A DNA stretch of 64,000 nt from contig JAZKJV010002945.1 in NCBI GenBank assembly GCA_037367405.1, forward strand, positions 57,501 through 121,500. Reading direction: 5' to 3'. Source of the DNA: Ottelia alismoides. Its lineage: Eukaryota > Streptophyta > Magnoliopsida > Alismatales > Hydrocharitaceae. The position numbers and the translations under genes were made by a program. Positions 29,964 to 39,478 of the stretch are shown here, in pieces; the stretch's first letter is position 1; each line of letters opens with the position of its first letter. The notes beneath the pieces were generated by a model. That model was not told the origin of the DNA and searched no databases. It saw only the letters and a list, made by a program, of their open reading frames with translations.

Positions 29964-32900
29964 AGCTGGAGCATATATATCCAACATGCTCAGCTTGGAA
30001 CAACAAAGATGAAATGGACCCCTAGCAAGGGCCTTGGTGAACATGTCTGCAACCTGCTCTCCTGATGATACATGAGAAGTTGAAATAAGCCCCTTTTGAA
30101 TTAAGTCCCGTGTATAATGGCAATCCACTTCGATGTGCTTCGTCCTCTCATGGAAGGCTGGATTATTGGCTATGAACAAAGCTGCTTGGTTATCACATTT
30201 CAGATGCATGGGAAGAGGAACATCAATAGTTAAATCGGTTAAAACTGATTTAACCCACATCATCTCAGCACTACCTTGGGCCATTGCCCTATATTCTGAC
30301 TCTGCACTAGATCTAGCCACTACAGTTTGCTTCTTACTCTTCCAAGCAACTGGTGAGCTGCCAACAAATACAATAAAGCCTGAAGTTGACTTTCTATCAT
30401 TAGGACACCCAGCATAGTCTGCATCAGCATAACCTGTGACTGATATCGAGGTATCTCTTCTAAACAGAAGACCAGTGCCTGGAGAGGACTTCAGATATCT
30501 CAAGATCATAAAAACAGCATTCATGTGAGCCTGCCTGGGTTGCTCCATGAATTGGCTTACCCTATTAACCGCAAAAGCTATATCTGGTCGGGTAATAGTG
30601 ACATACAAGAGCTTTCCCACTAGCTCTCTATATCGTCTCTTGTCTACCTCCTCAGAGTCATCATCATAAAGTTTGACATTAGAATCCATAGGAGTAGCAG
30701 CTGGTCTACATCCTGCCATACCTGTCTCAGATAAGAGATCCGTAACATACTTCTTTTGTGTCATTACCATACCTTGCCTGTTTCGTGCAAACTCCAGCCC
30801 CAAAAAGTAGCGAAGTGTACCCAAATCCTTCATAACGAACTGCTCGCCAAGAAACTCCTTGGCTGCTTGAATGCCCTGCTCATTGCTGCCTGTAATAACA
30901 ATATCATCAACATACACTAAGATGATCACAGTACCTCGCTGGTCTCTCTTTACAAAGAGAGTATGATCTGCTGTAGATCTGACGAAACCCTTCTGTTCAA
31001 TCAACTCCGAGAGTTTCTGAAACCAAGCCCGTGGACTCTGCTTCAGGCCATATATGGCCTTATTAAGACGGCACACCATACTGGACTCCCCCTCAGCAGC
31101 AAACCCTGGCGGCTGCTGCATATAGACCTCCTCCTGCAAGTCCCCATATAAGAAGGCATTCGTGACATCAAGCTGAAATAGGGCCCAGTCGCGGACAACA
31201 GCAACTGCAATGAGAATCCGTAAGGTAGAATGACGGGCTACTGGAGAAAACGTCTCCTGATAGTCCACCCCATATGTCTGGGTGAACCCACGAGCAACCA
31301 ACCTGGCTTTGTATCTATCAACCGTACCGTCTGCCCGATGCTCAACAGTAAAGACCCATTTGCTTCCGACAATGGACGCACCTGGTGGAGGATGCACAAC
31401 ACTCCACGTACCACGTGACTGCAACGCCGCTATTTCCTCTTCCATAGCTAAACGCCACGGGCTGCTCTGTAGGGCCTCCTGATAAGACCGTGGGATGTGT
31501 ACTGTCGATAACCCAACAATAAACTTGCGAAAGTCCGGGGACAAACGCTCCAACGACGCCTGAGAGCAAAAATCCATCCCATATTTGGGATTCATTGTCC
31601 GAGCACGCTTCTGCCGTCTATGAGCAATAGGTATATGTAGGTCATCAACTGGAGGAGTGACAGTATCATCAGTACCCTGTACATCAGTACCCTGTACATC
31701 CATCTGCGCATTCAAATCACCTGTGCCATCAGTAGAACTCAAATGATCAGTACATACCTCGGGCGTGCTGGATGATGGAGGAGGCACATGAGCAGAGGGC
31801 CGTCGCTGATAGACCTGAGGATAACGAACAATAGCTGGTGATGGCGGTGGTGGTGGTGGTGGAGGTGGTGGAGAAGACTGTGGTGGTGGTGGAGAAGACT
31901 GTGGTGGGGGTGGAGAAGACTGTGGTGGTGGTGGAGAAGACTGTGGTGGTAGATTAGAGCATGGAACAAATGGAGGTGGAGGCGGCACATAGATGTCATC
32001 TTCTTCCTCTGAGTGAGCGAGTCTGTCACCTGTAGGAGAAAAATACATAATGGACTCAAAAAAGGTGACATCTGCACTGACGTAGTATCTGCGTTTAACT
32101 GGATCGAAACACCGATATCCCTTCTGGGTTTTGGAATAACCCACAAAAACACATTTGACAGCTCTGGGAGAGAGCTTGTCAAGACCAGGAGAAAAACAAT
32201 GAACAAATGCAACAGACCCAAAGACACATGGTGTTAGAGAGAAAAGATCCTTCTTGGGAAACGCAGTCAAGAAAGGAATCTTCTCCCCTAACACTGTCGA
32301 AGGCATACGATTAAGAAGATAACAGGCAGTGAGAACCGCATCCCCCCAATAGGAGTGAGGGGCACGGCTCTGAATCAAAAGGGTTCTGGTCATATCCAAT
32401 AAATGACGATGCTTCCGTTCAGCCACCCCATTTTGTTGGGAGGTATAAGCACACGACGTCTGATGTACAATCCCATGAGACATAAGAAATTTGGACAATT
32501 GGGTACTGCACAGCTCTAGAGCATTGTCAGACCGTATGTACTTCACTTTAGCAGAGAAAATATTTTTTATTTCAATAAGAAAAGACTGAATGAAATGACC
32601 AGCATCAGATTTATTTTTAAGAAGAAAGACCCACGAAAGTCTAGAGAAATCATCGACAGCAACAAGGTAAAACCTGTGTCCTTGAAGATCAGGGACACGA
32701 CTGGGACCCCAAATATCAAAATGTAGCAGCTCAAATAGACCATGATGACTTGGACCTGTACGACTCGGAAAAGACGACCTGTGATGTTTGCCAAGTTGGC
32801 ATGCCTCACACTGAAAATTAGACGTGGGAGAAATCTGTGGAAGAATATGAACCATCTTTTGCAACGGAAGATGGCCAAATCGAAGATGCCAAGTGTAGGG

Positions 32901-33380
32901 TGACACCGATCCAACTCTCATAGAAGAGATACCAGCACAAGGAGATTGCGCCAGTCTATAAAGACCCCCTTGCTCATGACCGGTCCCAATCACTCTGCCC
33001 GTTAATATGTCCTGAAACACAAGAGTAGATGGGTCAAATATAGCACGGCAATGTAAATCTTTGGTGAGTTGACTAATAGACAGCAAATTCATGGAGAACT
33101 TCGGTGCATAGAGAACATTGGACAGTCTCAGGGTAGGAGTCAACTGTACCTCCCCCTGACCAGTAATAGGGGAATATGTACCATCAGCTATCACCACCGA
33201 TCGTTCAGATTGAGCAGGATGAAAGACACTGAACTGACCTCTGTCACCACAGAGGTGATGTGATGCACCTGAATCTATGATCCATTCTGATAGATTTGCC
33301 TTGTAACATGTAGTAAAGACAATGGGTGCGGCACCTTTGAAGGCACCCACAGATGGAGAATCTACCTTGTTGTCTGACAT
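29961..33380 (-). CDS. Copia pol polyprotein: PR, IN, RT, RNase H
   Basis: 1139 codons without a stop. Order: protease at the N-terminus (WIIDSGASHHLCGD near residue 33); GAG-pre-integrase and zinc region (HLRFGH... CEACQLGKHH); integrase with all three acidic positions (FDIWGPS, RSDNALEL, QNGVAERKH); a Pro-rich linker with PPPPQSS repeats (about residues 455-510); RT (KWVFTVEHRADGTVDRYKARL, QLDVTNAFLYGDL, YVDDIVITG); RNase H (VTGYADADYAGCPNDRKSTS, HIEVDCHYTRDLI). The usual 250-350-residue gag is absent: the frame begins only about 30 residues before the protease. It looks catalytically intact. Particle formation would need gag from another element, or a spliced or otherwise hidden gag. Confidence 0.95.
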   Translation of the reverse strand: MSDNKVDSPSVGAFKGAAPIVFTTCYKANLSEWIIDSGASHHLCGDRGQFSVFHPAQSERSVVIADGTYSPITGQGEVQLTPTLRLSNVLYAPKFSMNLLSISQLTKDLHCRAIFDPSTLVFQDILTGRVIGTGHEQGGLYRLAQSPCAGISSMRVGSVSPYTWHLRFGHLPLQKMVHILPQISPTSNFQCEACQLGKHHRSSFPSRTGPSHHGLFELLHFDIWGPSRVPDLQGHRFYLVAVDDFSRLSWVFLLKNKSDAGHFIQSFLIEIKNIFSAKVKYIRSDNALELCSTQLSKFLMSHGIVHQTSCAYTSQQNGVAERKHRHLLDMTRTLLIQSRAPHSYWGDAVLTACYLLNRMPSTVLGEKIPFLTAFPKKDLFSLTPCVFGSVAFVHCFSPGLDKLSPRAVKCVFVGYSKTQKGYRCFDPVKRRYYVSADVTFFESIMYFSPTGDRLAHSEEEDDIYVPPPPPFVPCSNLPPQSSPPPPQSSPPPPQSSPPPPQSSPPPPPPPPPPSPAIVRYPQVYQRRPSAHVPPPSSSTPEVCTDHLSSTDGTGDLNAQMDVQGTDVQGTDDTVTPPVDDLHIPIAHRRQKRARTMNPKYGMDFCSQASLERLSPDFRKFIVGLSTVHIPRSYQEALQSSPWRLAMEEEIAALQSRGTWSVVHPPPGASIVGSKWVFTVEHRADGTVDRYKARLVARGFTQTYGVDYQETFSPVARHSTLRILIAVAVVRDWALFQLDVTNAFLYGDLQEEVYMQQPPGFAAEGESSMVCRLNKAIYGLKQSPRAWFQKLSELIEQKGFVRSTADHTLFVKRDQRGTVIILVYVDDIVITGSNEQGIQAAKEFLGEQFVMKDLGTLRYFLGLEFARNRQGMVMTQKKYVTDLLSETGMAGCRPAATPMDSNVKLYDDDSEEVDKRRYRELVGKLLYVTITRPDIAFAVNRVSQFMEQPRQAHMNAVFMILRYLKSSPGTGLLFRRDTSISVTGYADADYAGCPNDRKSTSGFIVFVGSSPVAWKSKKQTVVARSSAESEYRAMAQGSAEMMWVKSVLTDLTIDVPLPMHLKCDNQAALFIANNPAFHERTKHIEVDCHYTRDLIQKGLISTSHVSSGEQVADMFTKALARGPFHLCCSKLSMLDIYAPA

Positions 33381-34108
33381 GACGACAACAATAACCTGTA
33401 ATTGGGGTTAAACACTCAGACAACAATGTCTACTTGTTCATAGACTCAAACCACAATTCATGTGCACAGAACATGTGCATCCACACACTCACAAATGGGA
33501 CGATAGTGGACATACTCATGAAGTTTGCACAGGACTGCACATTACATGTGCACAGGATATGTGCATCCAAACATGCACAGGTGGGACATATATTGCACAC
33601 ACTGCACTGGACTGTAAGTTACCTGAGTGCACACGTGCATCCACCACTTGATGCGAGCGAAGAGGACTCCAGATGCGGGAAGACCCTGTTGCGTGAGGGC
33701 GATAGAATAACACCAGGCGATAGGCGCTACAGACGCGTGAGGGGATGAGATGAAATCGCCAGAATCGCCAGGCGATAGGCGCTACAGGATCGCCAGAATC
33801 GCCAGGCGATAGGCGCTACAGAATGGAGATGGCGATGGGCGCTATGGCGATTTGGCGATGGGCGCTATGGCGATGGGCGCTATGGCGATAGGCGCTGTGG
33901 CGATTTGGCGATGGGCACAGACGCGAGACGGTGATGGGCGCAGACGCGAGATGAGCGCACACGCGAAGGCGGTGGCACGAAGGCACACCAGGCTCGCGCA
34001 CAGGAGGGCGATGGCGTACAGGAAGGGCGGCACCAATCTGGAGATAGAAGGAGAGAGAGAAGGGCGGCGGGTGGGGTAGGGTTAGGGTTCAAGAACTCCG
34101 GCCTAGGA
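33381..34108 (-). other. Copia leader region where gag would lie
   Basis: Noncoding by inspection: no long minus-strand frame with gag features. The right part (about 33710-33960) is a minisatellite of GGCGATGGGCGCTATGGCGA-type units. The left part has repeated CACATGTGCATCCA-type phrases. A possible splice acceptor (CAATTACAG) lies about 20 nt upstream of the pol start. Confidence 0.6.
33710..33960. repeat. Minisatellite in copia leader
   Basis: Repeated 17-30 bp units containing GCGATAGGCGCTACAG and later GGCGATGGGCGCTATG. It is GC-rich in an otherwise AT-rich window. Confidence 0.75.
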
Positions 34109-34125
34109 CCGTCGCTCTGATATCA
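34109..34125 (-). other. Copia primer-binding site (iMet type)
   Basis: The minus strand after the LTR reads TGATATCAGAGCGACGG, one base from the standard TGGTATCAGAGC. Confidence 0.85.
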
Positions 34126-34250
34126 TGTTGAAGGGAACGAATAAGATAATTCTCCATTAACCCTAGAGCTCTCTTATATAGGAGAAAAGCTCTATGGGTA
34201 ATTTACATAAAGAGGACAAACAAATACTAAATGATAAAATTACTCTAACA
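34126..34250 (-). repeat. Copia 5' LTR
   Basis: 125 bp with TG...CA ends. Two differences from the 3' LTR by eye (TTTTCC/TTCTCC and TATAAGAG/TATAGGAG). Its outer end is only about 60 bp upstream of the DUF674 start codon at 34310. Confidence 0.95.
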
Positions 34251-35355
34251 ATATAGGTTTTGCTCCATGGCATGTTCCTTACCCACCTCCTCGCTGTGCT
34301 CAGACACCAATGGCTTCCCCCACCCGTGAGGTGACCATCAGGCTCTTCGTAGACAAGGCCTCCAACCGAGTGGCCTTCGCCGAGGCCGGTGGAGACTTCG
34401 TGGACATCCTTCTGAGCTTCCTGACGATGCCCATGGGGACCATCGTCAGGCTCCTCAACAAGCCCTCCCAACTCCACTGCATGGACAACCTCTACCGCAG
34501 CGTCGACGAGAACCTCGCGACGTCTCTCTTCGTTTCGGAGGCTGCTCGTTGGGCGACGAGTCGTGCGAGAATGGTATTTTCTTAAACGGCGCATCGAGGT
34601 TCTTCATAACGGACGCCTTACGCGTAAGGCTCTCCACCACCACTGGGGTCCTCAAACTGCTTGCAGACTTGGGAGTCGGAGCTGGTGATATCGAGGAGTT
34701 TGAGGTCCCCATCCAGCGTCCTGAGTTACGTTGTATATCCATCTCCGCTGAGCCACATTACGATCAAAGTACATGGCATCGATCCCATGCATCCGCCGCA
34801 GCTTCTTGGTCGCCTCCTCGATTTGCGTGCAATTTCCCTGTATGCTGGTGGTTTCTGCAGCCATTCTATATCAAATGCCAACAACTGGGGAGCGCGTCCT
34901 CTGATCGCGTGTTTACCCACAGTAGAGGCCGTTCCTTTTATTGTGCAAAATTAATTTAAAAATCCAATCATATGAATTGAGTGTATGTGTGTATATTATA
35001 TACAAATTTGATCCAAACCCGATATTTTTGCAACTATTTTATCCTAAGAGTAAAGGCATCAGCACTCAAGCAACCCAAAATTCATTTGAATAACGATTGA
35101 ATCTTTGACAATTAAGATAAAACGTCTATAATTAATATCCATACATTCCATCCAAATGCTTGGATTTTTGAAACCAATTTTGCAAAAGAATCAAAAGATG
35201 ATTCAGAATAAATCTACAATAGAGGATCTGCTCCCAAAAAACTCTGGTCCTTTTTGGAGGGAGGTGCAGTAGGTTTTTGAATATAGGAAGAGGAACGAGA
35301 GATTTATTCTTTGTTTTGTTTGAATTATTTTCGATATATTTAAGTTATCAATCAT

Positions 35356-35441
35356 GTACTGTAAACATAATGAATGATGTAGCTGTAGCCTGATCACCAC
35401 AGTACTGTAAACATAATGAATGATGTAGCTGTAGCCTGATC
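35356..35441 (+). repeat. 40-bp near-tandem duplication in intron
   Basis: GTACTGTAAACATAATGAAT... occurs at 35356-35395 and 35402-35441 with 6 bp between. Copy 1 has one diverged unit near 4770. Confidence 0.8.
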
Positions 35442-35443
35442 CC

Positions 35444-35533
35444 ATGGGTGCCAAGACGCTGTGCAGCCCCTGCGGCATCAGGTACAACTCCGGGAGGCTC
35501 CTGCCAGAGTACTGGTCGGCGTGCAGCCCCACT
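35444..35533 (+). pseudogene. GATA-type zinc finger fragment
   Basis: 30 codons: [20 protein letters not shown] followed by EYWSACSPT. This matches the second half of a plant GATA finger, where family members read GPKTLCNACGVRYKSGRLxPEYRPAxSPT. The second Cys pair is kept with altered inner residues, and the first Cys pair is absent. It lies in the intron of the dead DUF674 copy, followed by G-rich DNA and a hAT-like element, and is absent from copy 1. It is an immobile scrap carried in by an insertion, not a gene. Confidence 0.75.
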
Positions 35534-35602
35534 GCGAGGGGGCGAGGAGCGGAGGGCGGGAGGGTGAGGGGTGGAGGGCAGGGATGGCCAGGGGCGGAGG
35601 GT

Positions 35603-37029
35603 CAGGGCCGGCCCTGAGGGTTGTTTGGAAGTGCAACCGCCCAGGGCCCATGAGCTTTAAGGGGCCCATTTTCTTGCATGTTGAAAAACCTAAAAAATAG
35701 GTCCCTTAGATCTTCATCTACCGCAACATTTCTATTGCAAGATTCCCAATTACGGAAAAGATGTTTGCTCTTTCCATGAAATCCTCTACTCAACGGCTAC
35801 ATTTTACCTTTTTAAGCAATTCTTAATTTAATTCATCACCACCTCTCTCTTTTTCAATATCTTTGTTGTTATGTTCTCTCGATCTTTCTCTCCCGAAAAA
35901 TTCGAATGGGAACAACACTGGTAATTCTTTTGTTGTTATTATGTTATCGTATTTTTTAATCTTCTATTCTTTACTTGTTTCACAGTTCGGAATTCTTTTA
36001 AGTTTCTGGGACTGTGGCTTTGTTTAGAGATTTATTGTTAACTAATAGCAGGACACGCGTGCATTGTACATCGAGGGATAATTTTCATTGCATCGTGCGG
36101 ATTGTTAATTGAGATTCAATGTAGCTAATTGCATGTGAATTAGTATAATTGTGTTATTATCAATAACGGATGGAAGATGTGTGATTTTCTGTTTAATCTG
36201 TCTCTTATATTTTTCTGGATGCTACTAAAGTTGAGATAGATTGTAATAAGTTTAGCTAATATATAACATATACTGCATTGGGAAACGAACACATTTGACT
36301 CTTGCTTTCGTCGTGAAATACTTATAGATACAAGATAACGACGCATATGCTATATTGAACTATATATATCATCTCTGTATTCATAAAATAAGAGCGAGTT
36401 CAAATACCCACGTAGTTGTTGTATTTCCTTATAGCATAATGACTTTAGGCCATTATTTTTCTTCTTCCAAAGAGATAATGAAAACAATAGCATGTACTAT
36501 TGTGAGTGTTGCAATTGTACATTGAAGATTAATTGAAGGAAGGAATTTGCTTGGATAGTAAATCATTCGCTTAAGAATGATTTTGTCTAGTAAGGTATTT
36601 ATCCGGTAGTAATAGCGTGAATCTCATGGTAATATCAGGATCGTCCATGAGTGTAGTTTACGAGTGCAATGGCCCAAGGCTCCATCAACTTGAGCGGTCG
36701 ATTTTTACATGTATTCAGCCTTTAATTTAGAAAAAAATATTGTATGTCCTAATGAGACCTTGTAAATTAATTTTTTAGTAAAACAACTCACCGAAAAATG
36801 AGCAATCGAAATTTTCGATGAAACAATTTGTTAAAAAATGAGCTCTTATGGAATCGATTTTTTGGTGAAACAACTCGTAAAAAAATGAGCCCTTATAGAA
36901 TCGAAACTTCAGTGAACAACTCAATGCTAAAGTCATGGAATTATATAAGGGCGCATTGTTCATCGAAATTTATAAGGGCCCATTTTTTTTCTTTTGCCCA
37001 GGGCCTACGAAATGTCAGGGACGGCACTG
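35603..37029. mobile_element. hAT-like DNA transposon, non-autonomous
   Basis: The left end is CAGGGCCGGCCCTGAGGG and the right end, reverse-complemented, CAGTGCCGTCCCTGACA. CAGNGCCG(G/T)CCCTG ends are typical of one plant hAT group. Subterminal GGGCCCAT blocks are inverted at both sides. Near 36780-36980 there are repeats of about 60 bp around AACAACTCxxxAAAAATGAGC. No transposase frame. The flanks are G-rich repeats, so the 8-bp duplication cannot be read with confidence. Confidence 0.65.
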
Positions 37030-37897
37030 CGAGGTGAGAGGGCGAAGGGTGAGAGGCGGACGGCGGTAAGGGCGAGCGGGTGGGAAACAGGAGGGAGAGG
37101 ATGAGTGACTAAATTTCAAAATGGATAAATGTAAAAGAACATGGGATTTGGTTAATTTTAATATGTAAATGGATGGAGGTTAACCTTGTTAACAAGTTTA
37201 CAAGGTCGAAAAAAATACGATGTTATCAAGGTTGTAGAAGTAATTTAAAAATATAATAAAATCTGTCAAATAAAAATCTCAAAGAAATATCGTGTAACGA
37301 CTTATAACTGAGGTTTATCTCTCATTTTTTCTTAATTACTTTCGAGCAACACCTTATGGATAATCAACGCTGATAAAGATTTATGGAACGGTGATACTAC
37401 TATCTCCTGTAGCAATTGTGCATATATTTTTTATATTTAATCAATCACATCTGTAGGCACCATTCAAAATCAAATCTTGTTTATTGTTTATGTTAGTGTT
37501 AAAAACGACTTCGAATTGCAAATAGCCAACTTAGCAAAAGCCAATTCTTTTGCGTGAATAAAGCTACTATTGAAATTGCCAATAACTAACTTTTGCAGAA
37601 GACAATTTTTGCTTCAACTTTTGGTAAACGCGACTTTTTTTAATATAGGAAATTTTAAACCCACAATCCCGCATACTTTCAATATTACATATATATATAT
37701 ATATATATTCCTCTATAATAGAAAAATATACCCACAACCCAGAAGAGTATGGGATCAAATTTCACCAAAATTCGATCGATTTTCGATGTAATTTCGATTT
37801 TGATGGGTGACCGAAATTCGACCGAAATGACCTATATGGGTATAACAATTCGAAAGAGTTAAGCACTATTCATGAGTTTGTGTGGAGATGCGAGAAA

Positions 37898-38258
37898 GGA
37901 TCCTTTGTTGTAATGGACTTTATATCATAGACATTGTAATTCTTTTTTTTTACGATTTTCATTTTGAAAATCTAACTTTATGGATTATATCGTCTATTAA
38001 TGTTCCACATATACTCCCAATTTCGCTAATGTTCAAATGTCTAATTGACACTTAAGCAACTTAAATCCCATTTTAAAAAGAATCGATCTTTGATCGTTAA
38101 GATAAAATAGCAAATAGTCTCGGATTTGAGCCATATTTGGAGGATGTATGGAACATTAGTAGAAGATATAATCCATAAAGCAGGATTTGTAAAGCGAAAA
38201 TAGCAATAAATAGGAAATTACTGTAGAGAGGCACTGTGTTGACCACAACAAAGGATCC
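37898..38258. mobile_element. Foldback MITE in copy 2 intron
   Basis: About 360 bp between GGATCCTTTGTTGT and its inverted match ACAACAAAGGATCC. Arms include TTATGGATTATATCGTCTAT, repeated inverted near 38160-38180. It resembles the family at 3842-4297 (GATAAAATAGCAAAT and AAGCAACTT phrases) but lies at a different site. Confidence 0.6.
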
Positions 38259-39478
38259 ATTTCCTTTGACCTAACTGGTTGACCCAGCCCGCAGACATCC
38301 CTTTTGCAGTATTCCAAGAAAGCTATAGAAATGAGCGTCTGCATCGTCTGTGGTGCTGCAGTGCTGTAGCCCATCACAACCGCTCGATAAAGGAACATAT
38401 GGTGATGGTAAATTCCTTTTTAAGATACAAATTATATATCGGATGTTTGTAAAAATTGGATAGTTGCATGTTTCATCTAAAGCAGAAAAGCGTCGTGGCT
38501 TACTCTTACCCGTACTGAGCTGGGAAGTCATACGTACACGTACGTCTTTGTATTTTGGGTGCTCTCAGCTTCTGCATCTGCTTGGGCGTTCCCTGATATC
38601 GGACACGGCACTGACGGATGTCTTCCTCCATATAAAAAATCCAACTTCCTCACACTTCAGATCGTCGGAATCAATCGACCCACCTGTGGAATTGACCTCA
38701 ATACTCGAGGAATCGAAATCGACGGACAACAGGGCTAAGGAATCGAAATCGACGGACAACAGGGCCGAGGTGAAACTGCTCGTCCACAAGGAGAACAACC
38801 GGGTTCTCTACGCTGAAGATAAAGATGGAACCTTCGTGGAGATGGTGTTGAGACTGTTGACATTCCCGCTTGGAGCTGTGGTGAGGATTCTGGACGGGAG
38901 ATCGTCCTTGACGCGTGTGGACATCCTGTACAGGAGCGTCAAGTGCCTGAGCAACGCAAAGTGCATCACTAGTCCACTTCGCGAGAGAATGCTTCTCGAT
39001 CCACATGCAGAAGCGCCACCGGTATATTACCGGTGTCCTCCAGCAAGTAATTCTTTTGCCAGACCGAGACAGCGTAAGTACCTACCCGCCTGCAATTGTT
39101 CCAACCCGCACCCGCATCAGTTCCAGGAGAAGGATCCCAACTTATCAGGTTGGTTCTTGAAGGAAAACCTTCTCGTCGTCACGGATTGTCTGAACGTGGA
39201 GACGTTTTCCGCGGCGTTTTGCCTCAAATACCTGAGGGTTGGCAACGGCGGGGACACCTTGGAGAAGAACACAGCGGTAGGGCAGGAGAAGGTAACCCCT
39301 TTAAGGCATTTGAATGCTTTGCGTTTATGGATATACTGCAATTTCTCAGTTCCATCATACTTCACGTACTTCAATTGGTTGTAATGAATTTGTTCATCTT
39401 CTGGTGATTTAGGTTGCGGCGATTCTAAGGGCATGCTTGACCTCGAAGACACCTCTGAGTGAAGTGCTGCTGAATTAG

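Larger units (their letters stand above)
29829..34250 (-). mobile_element. Ty1-copia element, complete ends, gag missing
   Basis: 4422 bp on the minus strand. LTRs of 125 bp (29829-29953 and 34126-34250) differ at two positions by eye, so insertion is recent. Target duplication ATATA at 29824-29828 and 34251-34255. A PBS (34109-34125) and PPT (29954-29963) adjoin the LTRs. The interior has one open pol frame but no gag. About 720 bp of noncoding, repeat-containing leader precede pol. It sits in the TATA-like region of the copy 2 DUF674 gene. Confidence 0.95.
34310..39478 (+). pseudogene. DUF674 gene copy 2, broken in exon 1
   Basis: Exon positions: 34310-34725, 38569-39291 and 39413-39478. 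Exon 1 starts MASPTREVTIRLFVDK like copy 1 but lacks 199 bp relative to it (equivalent to 3310-3509), which shifts the frame after SEAAR. Its donor is GAG|TTACG instead of GAG|GTACG. Exon 2 (241 codons) and exon 3 stay open with good splice sites. Exon 2 has a 30-bp in-frame duplication (KESKSTDNRA) at about 38731-38770. The promoter region carries the copia. A shorter transcript starting at exon 2 could still exist, but full-length DUF674 protein cannot be made. Confidence 0.85.

Noticed and set aside
31739..32227. 162-codon frame inside the copia, His/Leu-rich
   Set aside because: Shadow frame of the Pro-rich linker and integrase region of pol in another reading frame.
35461..35700. 79-codon plus-strand frame at the GATA scrap
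   Set aside because: It is out of frame with the GATA finger and driven by G-rich sequence; the informative frame starts at 35444.
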